In this document: positions 36,238 through 45,315 of the stretch, in pieces | How positions within the stretch are numbered: position 1 is the stretch's first letter | Layout: each line of letters opens with the position of its first letter | NCBI GenBank assembly: GCA_910575555.1 | Contig: CAJTFX010000001.1 | Coordinates: 62,001 to 126,000 of the forward strand | From: Lachnospiraceae bacterium | Lineage (GTDB): Bacteria > Bacillota > Clostridia > Lachnospirales > Lachnospiraceae | DNA length: 64,000 bases | Direction of reading: 5' to 3' | Notes under the pieces: generated by a model | What the model was told of the DNA's origin: nothing | Databases searched by the model: none | The model's input: only the letters and a program-made list of their open reading frames with translations | Position numbers and translations under genes: made by a program

Positions 36238-38065
36238 GCTGAAAAAGTACCTTTTGCCCAACCTCCCCTATCTGTTCATCGGCTGGGCCTGCCTAAAGGT
36301 GGGGACGGCCTACCGTCTGGCGGCGGGGGCGGATTTGGCCCACAAGCTGGTGGGGATGGTGGCGGCCCTCGGCCCGGCCTTTGCCGACTTAGCGCCGGGG
36401 CTTGCTCCCTTTGACTGGCTCACTGGCATCGCGGGGGCCGTGGCGATCCGGCTGGTTATCTACCAGAAGAGCAAAAAAGCCCAAAAATATCGCCGGGATG
36501 AAGAGTATGGTTCGGCCCGCTGGGGAACGGAAAAAGACATCAAGCCGTTCACCGACCCCAGGTTTGAGAACAACATCATTCTGACCGGGACGGAATTTCT
36601 CACCACCAACACCCGGCCCGCCGTCCCCGCCAACGCCCGGAATTTGAATTGCTGTGTTGTCGGTTCCTCCGGCTCCGGCAAGACCCGGTTCTGGCTCACG
36701 CCCCAGCTTCTGCAGGCCCATTCCTCCTATGTGGTGGTAGACCCAAAAGGCGGGGTGCTGGAGCAGGCCGGGTATTTCCTGCAAAGGAAAAAGGGATATA
36801 AAATCAAGGTTTTTAACAGCATTGATTTTTCCCGCTCCATGCACTACAACCCGTTAGCGTATATCCGCAACGAGGCCGACATTTTGAAATTCGTCAATAC
36901 CTTAATAGCCAACACCAAAGGCGAGGGCAAGGAGGGCGACCCGTTCTGGACGAAATCAGAAACGCTCCTATACTGCGCCCTTATCGCCTATATCATCTTC
37001 GAGGGCCCGGACGAGGATAAAAACATGAATACCCTTGTAGACATGATTTCCGGCATGGAGGTCAAGGAGGACGATGACGACTTTATGAACGCGGTGGACT
37101 ATATGTTCGCCGGGCTGGAAAAGCGCAAGCCGGACTGTTTCGCGGTCAAGCAGTACAAAAAGTACAAGCTGGCCAGCGGCAAGACGGCGCGGAGCATACT
37201 TATTAGCTGTGGCGCAAGGCTGGCCCCATTTGACATCCCGCAACTCCGGGAGATTATGAGCTATGACGAGATGGAGCTTGACAAGCTGGGGGACAGACGG
37301 ACGGCGGCGTTCTTCATCATCAGCGATACCGACACCACCTATAACTTTATCGTGGCCCTTGCCTTTTCGCAGATGTTCAACCTCTTGTGTGAACGGGCGG
37401 ACAACGTACATGGGGGCCGCCTGCCCCATCATGTGAGGGTGCTGTGGGACGAGGCCGCCAACACCGGGCAAGTGCCCAACCTCGAAAAGCTGGTGGCGGT
37501 CATCCGCTCCCGGGAGGTGAGCCTGACGCTGTTCTACCAGCAGTTGGCCCAATGTAAGGCAATCTACGACAAGAACGCCGAGACGATACTCGGCAACATG
37601 GACAGCGTGGTATTCCTCGGGGGCCGGGAGGCCAGCACCATCAAGGAGATTTCCGAGAACTGGCTGGGCAAGGCCACCATCTCCATGCAGACCGAGGGCC
37701 GCTCCCGTGGGCAGTCGGGAAGCTACAACCAGAACACGCAACGGCTGGGCCGGGAGCTTATGACCCCCGCCGAGCTTGCCACCATGCCCGGCGACAGGTG
37801 CATCCTGCAACTGCGGGGCCTGCCGCCGTTCTACTCCCGGAAATACGATTTGAAACAGCACCCCAACTACCGATACACGGCGGAGGCGGACAAGAAGAAA
37901 AACGCCTTTTCGCTGGAGCGGCTTATCTGCCGCCGCATGAAAACGCTCAATCCCAACGAGCAGTACACCGTGTACGAGGCGGACGTGCCGGACGGAACGC
38001 CCATAGACGAGGACGAGGACATCCTCAACTATGACGATTTGGACGACCCGGACGCTTTTGTATAG
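36224..38065 (+). CDS. VirD4/TraG-type coupling protein
   Basis: A 613-residue type IV coupling protein that links the relaxosome to the mating channel. The N-terminus has two hydrophobic segments (about 10-30 and 45-85). Walker A is CCVVGSSGSGKTRFW (about 144-158), the DPKGG motif is near 172, and Walker B is HVRVLWDEAANTGQVPN, followed by SREVSLTLFYQQLAQ. The last 50 residues are acidic. It is full length compared with PcfC/TcpA-like relatives. Followed by a 23-bp palindrome and a terminator-like hairpin before the next gene. Confidence 0.93.
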   Translation: MRTDKLKKYLLPNLPYLFIGWACLKVGTAYRLAAGADLAHKLVGMVAALGPAFADLAPGLAPFDWLTGIAGAVAIRLVIYQKSKKAQKYRRDEEYGSARWGTEKDIKPFTDPRFENNIILTGTEFLTTNTRPAVPANARNLNCCVVGSSGSGKTRFWLTPQLLQAHSSYVVVDPKGGVLEQAGYFLQRKKGYKIKVFNSIDFSRSMHYNPLAYIRNEADILKFVNTLIANTKGEGKEGDPFWTKSETLLYCALIAYIIFEGPDEDKNMNTLVDMISGMEVKEDDDDFMNAVDYMFAGLEKRKPDCFAVKQYKKYKLASGKTARSILISCGARLAPFDIPQLREIMSYDEMELDKLGDRRTAAFFIISDTDTTYNFIVALAFSQMFNLLCERADNVHGGRLPHHVRVLWDEAANTGQVPNLEKLVAVIRSREVSLTLFYQQLAQCKAIYDKNAETILGNMDSVVFLGGREASTIKEISENWLGKATISMQTEGRSRGQSGSYNQNTQRLGRELMTPAELATMPGDRCILQLRGLPPFYSRKYDLKQHPNYRYTAEADKKKNAFSLERLICRRMKTLNPNEQYTVYEADVPDGTPIDEDEDILNYDDLDDPDAFV

Positions 38066-38088
38066 CTTTGGGACATTTTGTCCCAAGG
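38066..38088 (+). repeat. Element palindrome copy 4 (after virD4)
   Basis: TTTT-type copy starting directly after the virD4 stop codon. Confidence 0.9.
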
Positions 38089-38095
38089 AGTAGCC

Positions 38096-38119
38096 AGCCG
38101 CCTACACCGGGCGGCTTTT
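38096..38119 (+). terminator. Terminator-like hairpin between virD4 and the Maff2 gene
   Basis: GCCGCC-TACACC-GGGCGGC followed by TTTTCTT. Readthrough would be required for one long operon, so it may lower expression of downstream genes. Confidence 0.5.
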
Positions 38120-38157
38120 CTTGTGCCCGGGAAAATCCCGGAGAAATGGAGGACTAT

Positions 38158-38370
38158 ATGGCATTTTTCGCATCCGCTATCACCACTTTGCAGACCCTTG
38201 TTATCGCGCTGGGCGCGGGCCTCGGTGTTTGGGGCGTTGTCAATCTGCTGGAGGGCTACGGCTCGGACAACCCCGGCTCAAAAAGCCAGGGCATGAAACA
38301 GCTCATGGCGGGCGGCGGCATTATCGTCATCGGCACGACACTCATCCCCCTGCTGTCGGGGCTGTTTTAA
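38158..38370 (+). CDS. Maff2-family small membrane protein (VirB2-like pilin candidate)
   Basis: A 70-residue protein from ATG at 38158 (MAFFASAITTLQTLVIALGA), with GGAGG 9 bases upstream. An upstream in-frame ATG at 38146 would add four residues. Two hydrophobic helices (about 9-28 and 50-69) flank a glycine/asparagine-rich loop (GYGSDNPGSKSQGMKQLM). Maff2 proteins occupy the pilin-like position before the VirB6-like gene in these elements. A structural role in the mating channel is inferred from size, topology and order. Confidence 0.85.
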   Translation: MAFFASAITTLQTLVIALGAGLGVWGVVNLLEGYGSDNPGSKSQGMKQLMAGGGIIVIGTTLIPLLSGLF

Positions 38371-38382
38371 GGGCGGCGGCTT

Positions 38383-39249
38383 ATGGACTTTCTCACCAAC
38401 TGGCTCACGGACTGGCTGAAAGAGCTGCTGATTGGCGGCATCATGGGGAACCTTGAGGGGCTCTTTGATACCGTCAATGCCCAGGTCGGAGAGATTGCGG
38501 TGCAGGTAGGGACGACCCCGGCGGCATGGAACGCCGGGGTTTTCTCCCTCATCCGCCAGCTTTCCGAGACGGTGATTTTACCCATCGCCGGGCTGGTGCT
38601 GACCTTTGTAGCCACCTATGAGCTCATCCAGATGCTCCTTGAAAAAAACAATATGCACGAGGTTGACGTGGCGAACCTCTACAAATGGATGTTCAAGACC
38701 GCGTGTGCGGTGCTGATACTTTCCAACACGTTCAATATCGTGATGGCCGTCTTTGACGTGTCGCAGAGCGTGATTTCCCGCTCTGCCGGGCTGATACAAG
38801 GCTCCACGGCGGTTTCGCCGGATATGCTGAACAACCTTCAGACCACGCTGGAGGGGATGGATTTGGGGCCGCTTTTAGGTCTGTGGCTCCAGTCCTCCGT
38901 CATCGGGCTCACCATGCAGGCGCTGGGCATCATCATCTTCGTGCTGGTGTACGGAAGAATGATTGAAATATATCTGCTGACCAGCCTTGCGCCTATCCCC
39001 GTTGCCACCCTCTCCAACCGGGAGGTGGGCGGCATGGGGCAGAACTACTTAAAATCCCTTTTCGCCGTGGGCTTTCAAGGGATGCTGATTTTAGTCTGTG
39101 TCGGCATCTATGCGGTGCTGGTGCAGAACATCGCCGCCGGGGGCGACCCCATCGGCGCGATATGGGGAACCGTGGGCTATACGGTGCTCCTCTGCTTCAT
39201 GCTGTTCAAGACCGGGACAATCGCCCGGAGCATCTTCGGGGCCCACTGA
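38383..39249 (+). CDS. VirB6/TrbL-like conjugal membrane protein
   Basis: A 288-residue protein with about six membrane helices, starting MDFLTNWLTDWLKELLIGGI. TM segments are seen near 55-75, 95-115, 160-190, 195-215, 225-250 and 260-280. The FDVSQSVISRSAGLIQGSTA loop and LLTSLAPIPVATLSNREVGG segment are typical of the CD1107-type membrane proteins of CTn elements. It would form part of the inner channel of the mating apparatus. It starts 12 bp after the Maff2 stop and is followed by a palindrome copy. Confidence 0.88.
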   Translation: MDFLTNWLTDWLKELLIGGIMGNLEGLFDTVNAQVGEIAVQVGTTPAAWNAGVFSLIRQLSETVILPIAGLVLTFVATYELIQMLLEKNNMHEVDVANLYKWMFKTACAVLILSNTFNIVMAVFDVSQSVISRSAGLIQGSTAVSPDMLNNLQTTLEGMDLGPLLGLWLQSSVIGLTMQALGIIIFVLVYGRMIEIYLLTSLAPIPVATLSNREVGGMGQNYLKSLFAVGFQGMLILVCVGIYAVLVQNIAAGGDPIGAIWGTVGYTVLLCFMLFKTGTIARSIFGAH

Positions 39250-39259
39250 TTTAGCGGCA

Positions 39260-39282
39260 CTTCGGGACATTTTGTCCCAAAG
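39260..39282 (+). repeat. Element palindrome copy 5 (after the VirB6-like gene)
   Basis: TTTT-type copy 10 bp after the stop codon. Confidence 0.9.
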
Positions 39283-39302
39283 TCCGGGAAAGGAGGCCGG
39301 AT

Positions 39303-40091
39303 ATGCCGAGACGGTACAAGCTGGGTCCGGAGGGTGAGATGCGCCGGGCATGGGGCGGAAAGCTCCCGGAGGAATTTGACCAGCGGGATATGCTGGCGTT
39401 CATGGCTGAAACCGACCTGCAACTGCAGGGGGCGGTATCAGCGGAAACACTGTCCGCGATACACGCGGCAGGCTACGACTATACGGGCGGGGCGGTCATC
39501 CCCCGGCCCGGAAAGGAGGATTTATCTATGGCGAACACACAGACGGCGGTGCAGACCGCTGAAATGGCAGAGGCCGCCCAGGAGGAAATGCGCCGTCTGA
39601 TTTTCGAGGCCCCCATCGCGGAGCTGGCCGAGCACCAGGGCATCACCATTGACGAGGCCGTGGCCCTGCGGGTGGAGCAGAACCTTGCCGCCGCCACTAT
39701 CCCCATCGAGGTGACGGTGCGGCCCATTGAGCCCCAGAACAAACTGATAGGCTTTGCCAGCGTCAATTTCGGCGGTGTGGTGGTGGACGACTTCAAGGTG
39801 GTGAACGGGCAGAACGGCATATTTTTGGGTGCGCCCTCAAAGCCCGACCCCACCAGCAGATCCGGCTACCGGGCCACGGTGCGTATCAACGACCGGGGAA
39901 CCCAGGAGCGGCTGAACGCGGCGGGGGTGGAGGCGTACCATTCGGCGGTTGAGAAACTTATCGCCCGGGCCGAGGCGGTGCGCCCCGCGCCCATCCGGGA
40001 GCAGATGGATAAGGCGGGAAAGGAGGCCGCGCAGAAAAATGCCGCCCGCTCCGCCCCGGCAAAGGGAAAGGAGGGACGGGATGGCAGATAG
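39303..40091 (+). CDS. SpoVG-domain protein with an internal second start
   Basis: A 262-residue frame with AAAGGAGG before ATG at 39303. Residues 1-75 (MPRRYKLGPEGEMRRAWGGK onward) form a small region seen as a separate protein in related elements. A second site, AAAGGAGG, precedes an in-frame ATG at 39529 (MANTQTAVQTAEMAEAAQEE). From there the SpoVG-like domain follows: IEVTVRPIEPQNKLIGFASV and VVDDFKVVNGQNGIFLGAPS. SpoVG is a small DNA/RNA-binding regulator. Both long and short products are likely. The stop overlaps the methylase start by 11 bp. Confidence 0.8.
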   Translation: MPRRYKLGPEGEMRRAWGGKLPEEFDQRDMLAFMAETDLQLQGAVSAETLSAIHAAGYDYTGGAVIPRPGKEDLSMANTQTAVQTAEMAEAAQEEMRRLIFEAPIAELAEHQGITIDEAVALRVEQNLAAATIPIEVTVRPIEPQNKLIGFASVNFGGVVVDDFKVVNGQNGIFLGAPSKPDPTSRSGYRATVRINDRGTQERLNAAGVEAYHSAVEKLIARAEAVRPAPIREQMDKAGKEAAQKNAARSAPAKGKEGRDGR

Positions 40092-40887
40092 CTTGGCCTT
40101 GGGACAAAATGTCCCAAAGTCCCCGGAGGGCCCGGTGCTGGAGCCCCCCGGTCTGTTTCTGATGGACGGCATCGCGGGCCTGCGCTCCCTCCCGGAGCAC
40201 TCGGTGGATATGCTGCTGACCGACCCGCCCTATGGCACGACCCGCAACTATTGGGACGTGCCTTTGCCGCTCCCGGAATTGTGGGAGGCGGTGCGCTGGG
40301 CGGTCAAGCCCTCCGGGGCGGTGCTGTTCTTCGCACAGTGCCCCTATGACAAAATCCTCGGCGCGTCCAACCTTTCCATGCTCCGCTATGAGTGGGTGTG
40401 GTATAAGAGCCGCTGTACGGGATTTCTCAACGCCCGCCGCGCCCCGCTGAAAAAGACGGAGAATATTTTAGTGTTTTACCAAAAGCTCCCCCTCTACAAT
40501 CCGCAGTTTGAGCAGGGCAAGCCCTATAAGAAAATCGCATCCCAGCGCGACCAGAGCCCCAACTATGGGAAGTTTGTCCGCTCCGGCAGCGGCTCGGAGG
40601 ACGGGCGGCGGTTCCCGGGGAACCTGCTTTCATTCCAGACCGTGGCCCATACCGTCCACCCCACCCAAAAGCCCGTGAAGCTGTGCGAGTATCTGATAAA
40701 GACCTATACCGCCCCCGGCCAGGTGGTGGCGGACATCTGCGCGGGCTCCGGCACAACGGCCATCGCCGCGCTGAACACGGGCCGGGAATTTATCTGCTTT
40801 GAGACGGCCCCGGCCTTTTACGGCCCGGCCACGGAGCGCATCACACAGGCGCGGGCGGCTGTGGCCGCTGGCGGAAAGGGATTGTGA
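40081..40887 (+). CDS. DNA methyltransferase (beta-class N4/N6)
   Basis: A 268-residue enzyme from ATG at 40081. The catalytic motif DPPYGT (about residue 49) precedes the AdoMet motif ADICAGSGTTAIAALNTG (about 220-237), the order of beta-class amino-methylases. TVHPTQKPVKLCEYLIKTYT is the usual linker. It would methylate adenine-N6 or cytosine-N4. No cognate endonuclease is nearby, so it is probably an orphan methylase that protects the element. Residues about 6-13 (LGQNVPKS) are encoded by a palindrome copy inserted near the N-terminus. Confidence 0.92.
   Translation: MADSLALGQNVPKSPEGPVLEPPGLFLMDGIAGLRSLPEHSVDMLLTDPPYGTTRNYWDVPLPLPELWEAVRWAVKPSGAVLFFAQCPYDKILGASNLSMLRYEWVWYKSRCTGFLNARRAPLKKTENILVFYQKLPLYNPQFEQGKPYKKIASQRDQSPNYGKFVRSGSGSEDGRRFPGNLLSFQTVAHTVHPTQKPVKLCEYLIKTYTAPGQVVADICAGSGTTAIAALNTGREFICFETAPAFYGPATERITQARAAVAAGGKGL
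40097..40119 (+). repeat. Element palindrome copy 6 (inside the methylase CDS)
   Basis: AAAA-type copy encoding Leu-Gly-Gln-Asn-Val-Pro-Lys just after the start codon. Confidence 0.9.
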
Positions 40888-40898
40888 TTATATCAAAA

Positions 40899-40921
40899 CT
40901 TCGGGACATTTTGTCCCAAAG
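40899..40921 (+). repeat. Element palindrome copy 7 (after the methylase)
   Basis: TTTT-type copy 11 bp after the stop and directly abutting the GAAAGGAGG ribosome site of the PrgI-like gene. Confidence 0.9.
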
Positions 40922-40935
40922 AAAGGAGGCTTGAA

Positions 40936-41310
40936 ATGCCCTATGTGAATGTACCTAACGACCTATCCAAAATCAAGACAAAGATTGCTTTCAATCTGAC
41001 AAAACGCCAGCTTGTGTGCTTTGGCGGCGCGGCCCTTGTGGGAGTCCCCTCCTACCTGCTGGCCCGGAATACCTTTGGGAACACGGCGGCGCTGTTTCTG
41101 ATGCTGGGCATCATGCTCCCGGCGTTCCTGCTGGCGATGTATGAGAAAGACGGCCTGCCGCTGGAAAAGGTAGTGAAGAACATCATCCGGGCCCGGTATC
41201 TGCGGCCCGGGGTAAGGCCCTACAAGACCGGGAACATCTACGCGCCCTTTACCGGGCAGGCGGGAAAGGAGGCAGTGAATGGAAAACCGAACAAGCAGGC
41301 GAAAGAATAA
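40936..41310 (+). CDS. PrgI-family (VirB3-like) membrane protein
   Basis: A 124-residue protein. Residues 1-25 (MPYVNVPNDLSKIKTKIAFN) are the conserved PrgI start. Two membrane helices follow (LVCFGGAALVGVPSYLLA and AALFLMLGIMLPAFLLAMYE). The C-terminal part KVVKNIIRARYLRPGVRPYK faces the cytosol. PrgI/VirB3-type proteins sit with the VirB4 ATPase at the base of the mating channel. The gene overlaps virB4 by 32 bp, the standard arrangement. Confidence 0.92.
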   Translation: MPYVNVPNDLSKIKTKIAFNLTKRQLVCFGGAALVGVPSYLLARNTFGNTAALFLMLGIMLPAFLLAMYEKDGLPLEKVVKNIIRARYLRPGVRPYKTGNIYAPFTGQAGKEAVNGKPNKQAKE

Positions 41311-43623
41311 GGCGGCGTTGTCCGCCCAGCAGTCCATCCCCTATGTGGCGATGCACCCGGACGGGGTGTGCCAGCTCCCCGGAGGGCTCTACACAAAGAC
41401 CGTGGAATATGAGGACATCAATTATTCCGTGGCATCCACCGAGGATCAGTCCGCGATTTTCAGCGGGTGGAGCTCGTTCCTCAACTACTTCGACAGCGCG
41501 CTCCCCGTCCAGCTCTCCTTTATCAACCGCCGCTCCCACTCCACCAGCCGCTACCATGTGAACATCCCCGCCCAGGCGGACGATTTTGACAGCATCCGGG
41601 GCGAGTTCGTGGGGATGCTCAAACGGCAGATTGCCCGCTCCAACAACGGGATTGAACGCTCCAAATATATCACCTTTGGCGTGCCCGCCGAGGGCATCGC
41701 CGCCGCCCGGCCCCGGCTCGACCGGGTGGAGGCGGACGTGATGGGCAACCTCCACCGGCTGGGCGTGCCCTCGTCCCCGCTGGACGGGCGGGAGCGGCTG
41801 GCCCTCTTACACGGGCAGATGCACCCCGGACGGCGGGAGCCGTTCCGCTTTTCATGGGGCGATATTTCCAAAACGGGCATGGGTACAAAGGACTTCATCA
41901 CCCCCAGCGGCGGCTTTGACTTCCGGGGCTCCCGGTTCTTTCGGGTGGGCGGCTTTTGGGGCGCGGCGTCCTATCTTCAGATTTTGGCGTCCGAGCTTTC
42001 TGACCGCCTTTTGCGGGAGGTTCTGGAGCTGGATGCGGAGCTCACCGTCACCATGCACATCCAGACCGTTGACCAGTTAAAGGCGATAAAGACCATCAAG
42101 GGGAAAATCTCGGACATCGACAAGATGAAAGTGGAGGAGCAGAAAAAGGCCGTCCGCGCCGGGTATGACATGGATATTCTTCCCCCCCCGACCTTATCAC
42201 CTTTTCCAAGGACGCGGCGGAGCTGTTGGGGGATTTGCAGTCAAGGAATGAGCGGATGTTCCTTTTGACGTTCACCGTCATCAACCTCGCCCCCACCCGC
42301 CAACGGCTGGAAAATGACGTGTTCACCGTCTCCGGCATCGCGCAGAAATACAACTGCGCCTTAAAGCGGCTGGACTGGCAGCAGGAGCAGGGCTTTATGT
42401 CCTCGCTGGCCCTGGGCTACAATGACGTGCAGATACAGCGGGGCATGACCACCAGCTCCACGGCGATTTTCATTCCCTTTATGACAAGGGAGCTCCGCAT
42501 GGGCGGGCAGGCCCTCTACTACGGCATGAACGCACTTTCCCATAACGTCATCATGGCTGACCGGAAAAAGCTGAAATCCGCAAACGGGATGTATCTGGGC
42601 TCCACGGGCTCCGGCAAGAGCTTTGCCGCCAAGCGGGAATTGATAAACGTATTTCTGGCGACCCAAGACCGCATCGTTATCGTTGACCCGATGGGGGAAT
42701 ATTCCCCGCTGGTGCGGCGGCTGGGCGGGCAGGTCATCGAGATCGCCCCGGACAGCCCCCACCATATCAATCCGATGGATATTCAGATGGGGCTTAATGA
42801 CGAGGACAGCCCCCTTTCCATGAAAGCGGATTTTCTTCTTTCGCTGTGTGAGCTGGTGGTGGGCGGCAAGGACGGCCTGCAACCCATAGAGAAAACCGTC
42901 ATTGACCGCTGTGTGCGGCTGGTGTACCGGGAGCTTGCGCTGGGACTGGAGGGCGCAAAAATGCCTTTGCTCCAAGACTTGTACGAGGAGCTCTTGAAAC
43001 AGCCGGAGCCGGAGGCAAAGCGCGTGGCAACGGCCCTTGAGCTCTACTGTACGGGCTCCCTCAATCTGTTCAACCACCCGACCAACGTGGACTTGAGCTC
43101 CCGCGTGGTGTGCATCGTGCTGAAAGGGCTGGGGGAGAACCTCCGCAAGATTGCGATGCACGTCACCAACGAGTTTGTCACCTCGGCGGTGCATACCAAC
43201 TACCAGAACGGGGCGGCGACATGGTGCTACTTTGACGAGTTCCACATCCTCCTGCGCGACCCGCTGACCGCCAGCTATTTTGTGGCGGTGTGGAAGATGC
43301 TCCGCAAAAAGGGCTGTGTGCCCTCGGCCCTCACGCAGAACGTGAAAGACCTTTTGGCCAGCCGGGAGATTGAGAACATACTGGATAACACCGACTTCCT
43401 CGTCCTGCTCTCCCAGGCCCAGAGCGACCGGGCCATCATCGCAAAACAGCTCGGCATTTCCGAGCACCAGCTTTCCTATATCACCCACAGCAACAGCGGC
43501 GAGGGCCTGCTGTTCTATGGGAATGTGACGATACCCTTTGTTGACCGTTTCCCCAAGGGGGAGATTTACAACCTGCTCACCACCCGCCCGGAGGACATAG
43601 CCAATGACCAGAGGAACGAATAG
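41279..43623 (+). pseudogene. virB4: VirB4-type conjugation ATPase, split by a frameshift at a C8 tract
   Basis: Two overlapping frames make one protein of about 781 residues. The first frame (41279-42268) covers the N-terminal VirB4 domain to GYDMDILPP, then continues out of frame after eight C at 42182-42189. The second frame (about 42190-43623) continues DLITFSKDAAELLGDLQSRN and holds Walker A LGSTGSGKSFAAKREL and Walker B TWCYFDEFHILLRDPLTA. One extra C or two fewer would restore one frame. VirB4 powers substrate transfer and pilus assembly. The break could be a real mutation, slippage or an assembly error, since the rest of both halves looks intact. Confidence 0.85.
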
Positions 43624-45301
43624 CGCCGGGGACAAAGGCACTTCGGGACAAAATGTCCCAAAGTCCCCCAAGGGCCCCAAAACCAGAAAATCGAAATTCC
43701 GCATGGAAAGCGAACAAGAGAAAATCAGCAAGTCCAAGCTCCGCATGGAGACGCGGGAGGACAAGCTGAACCGGGCCCGGAAGAAGCTGGAGGGGAAAAA
43801 GCCCCCCAAACCCCGGGGCCCGGTGCGCCGGGTGCTGGGGGCCGCCGGGTGGAACGTCCACGGCTTTGTGCATGGCAAGGTCTACGAGGTGGAGCATGAA
43901 AACGTGGGAACCGAGGGGGCCCACCGCTCCGAGCTTGTGGGCGAGGCCGCTCTCCGGCAGGGGACGCGGTACGCAAAAAAGCGCATCCGGGAGCACCCGG
44001 CCCGGGCCGTCCATAAGGCCGAGACGCAGTACATTAAGGCCCGGGCGGACTACCAGTTCCGCATGGCCGCGCAGGAGAACCCGGAGCTTGCAAAAAACGC
44101 CGTCACCCGCTACTGGCACAAGCAAAAGCTGAAAAAGCAGTACGCCAAACAAGCGCGGCAGGCGGCAAAGCAGACCGCGAAACAAGGGGCCAAGGCCGCC
44201 GGGAAAACCGCCGCCGCCACGGAAAAGCTGGCGGAGCGAGCTGTGGCTTTCGTGAAACGGCATCCCGTGGGGGCGCTTATCGCGCTGGCCTGCGTGGTGC
44301 TCGTTTTATCCCTCCAGTCCTGCGCGTCCTCCCTCGTCTCTTTGGGAAACGCCGCCGCAGGCGCTGTGGGGGCCACCACCTACCCCGCCGAGGACGGGGA
44401 TATGCTGGGGGCCGAGGCCGCTTATTGTTCACTGGAGGCGGAGCTCCAGCATTATCTGGATACTTACGAAAGTACCCATGACTATGACGAGTACCATTTT
44501 GATTTAGACGCTATCGAACACGACCCCTATGTGCTGGTTTCCATTCTGAGCGCATGGCACGAGGGGGAATGGACGCTGGCGGATGTCCAGCCCACCTTGC
44601 AGATGCTCTTTGACCGCCAGTACACGCTGACCGAAAACGTGGTAAAGGAGCGGCGGTACTACATCGAAACGGATACATGGACGGACGAGGAGGGCAACAC
44701 CCACACTGACAGCTACCGGGTATATTACGATTACTTCATCTGCTATGTGACACTGGATAACTTCAACCTTTCCCATCTCCCGGTGTACATCATGGGGGAG
44801 GACAAGGTTTCCCGGTATTCCCTCTACATGGCTACGCTGGGGAACCGTCCCGACCTCTTTCCCGGCTCGTCCTATGTGGGGAAATATACCAACCCGCCGG
44901 AGGGCTACGAAGTGCCGGGGGAATATCTGGACGATGAGACATTCGCGGCGATGCTCTCCGAGGCCGAGAAATTTTTGGGCTATCCCTATGTATGGGGCGG
45001 GAGCTCCCCGGCCACGTCCTTTGACTGCTCCGGCTTTGTTTCGTGGGTAGTCAATCATTCCGGCTGGAACGTGGGGCGGCTGGGGGCCCAGGGGCTCTAC
45101 AACATCTGCACCCGCACCAGCTCCCCCCGCCCCGGAGATTTGGTTTTTTTCAAGGGAACCTATGACACCCCGGGAGTCTCCCACTGTGGCATCTATGTGG
45201 GGGACGGGATGATGATACACTGTGGCGACCCTATCAGCTACGCCAACTTAAACAGCAGCTACTGGCAGGCCCACTTCTACGCCTACGGGCGTTTACCATG
45301 A
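43604..45301 (+). CDS. CD1108-like mating-channel protein with NlpC/P60 peptidase domain
   Basis: A 565-residue protein. The N-terminal 215 residues are basic and cytosolic, with a palindrome-encoded insert SGQNVPKSPKG (about 14-24). One membrane helix follows (HPVGALIALACVVLVLSLQS). A CD1108-type extracellular region spans about 255-430 (HYLDTYESTHDYDEYHFDLD). The NlpC/P60 domain has the catalytic Cys in ATSFDCSGFVSWVVNHSG and His in SHCGIYVGDG. It likely cuts peptidoglycan to let the channel pass, as Tn916 Orf14 is thought to do. It overlaps virB4 by 20 bp. Confidence 0.9.
   Translation: MTRGTNSAGDKGTSGQNVPKSPKGPKTRKSKFRMESEQEKISKSKLRMETREDKLNRARKKLEGKKPPKPRGPVRRVLGAAGWNVHGFVHGKVYEVEHENVGTEGAHRSELVGEAALRQGTRYAKKRIREHPARAVHKAETQYIKARADYQFRMAAQENPELAKNAVTRYWHKQKLKKQYAKQARQAAKQTAKQGAKAAGKTAAATEKLAERAVAFVKRHPVGALIALACVVLVLSLQSCASSLVSLGNAAAGAVGATTYPAEDGDMLGAEAAYCSLEAELQHYLDTYESTHDYDEYHFDLDAIEHDPYVLVSILSAWHEGEWTLADVQPTLQMLFDRQYTLTENVVKERRYYIETDTWTDEEGNTHTDSYRVYYDYFICYVTLDNFNLSHLPVYIMGEDKVSRYSLYMATLGNRPDLFPGSSYVGKYTNPPEGYEVPGEYLDDETFAAMLSEAEKFLGYPYVWGGSSPATSFDCSGFVSWVVNHSGWNVGRLGAQGLYNICTRTSSPRPGDLVFFKGTYDTPGVSHCGIYVGDGMMIHCGDPISYANLNSSYWQAHFYAYGRLP
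43641..43663 (+). repeat. Element palindrome copy 8 (inside the NlpC/P60 CDS)
   Basis: AAAA-type copy encoding Ser-Gly-Gln-Asn-Val-Pro-Lys in the basic N-terminal region. Confidence 0.9.
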
Positions 45302-45315
45302 AAAGGAGGTTTTCA

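Noticed and set aside
36968-38086. Minus-strand 372-codon frame opposite virD4, and similar frames opposite virB4
   Set aside because: Shadows of GC-rich genes. Their openings such as MGQNVPK come from the palindrome, not from a conserved start.
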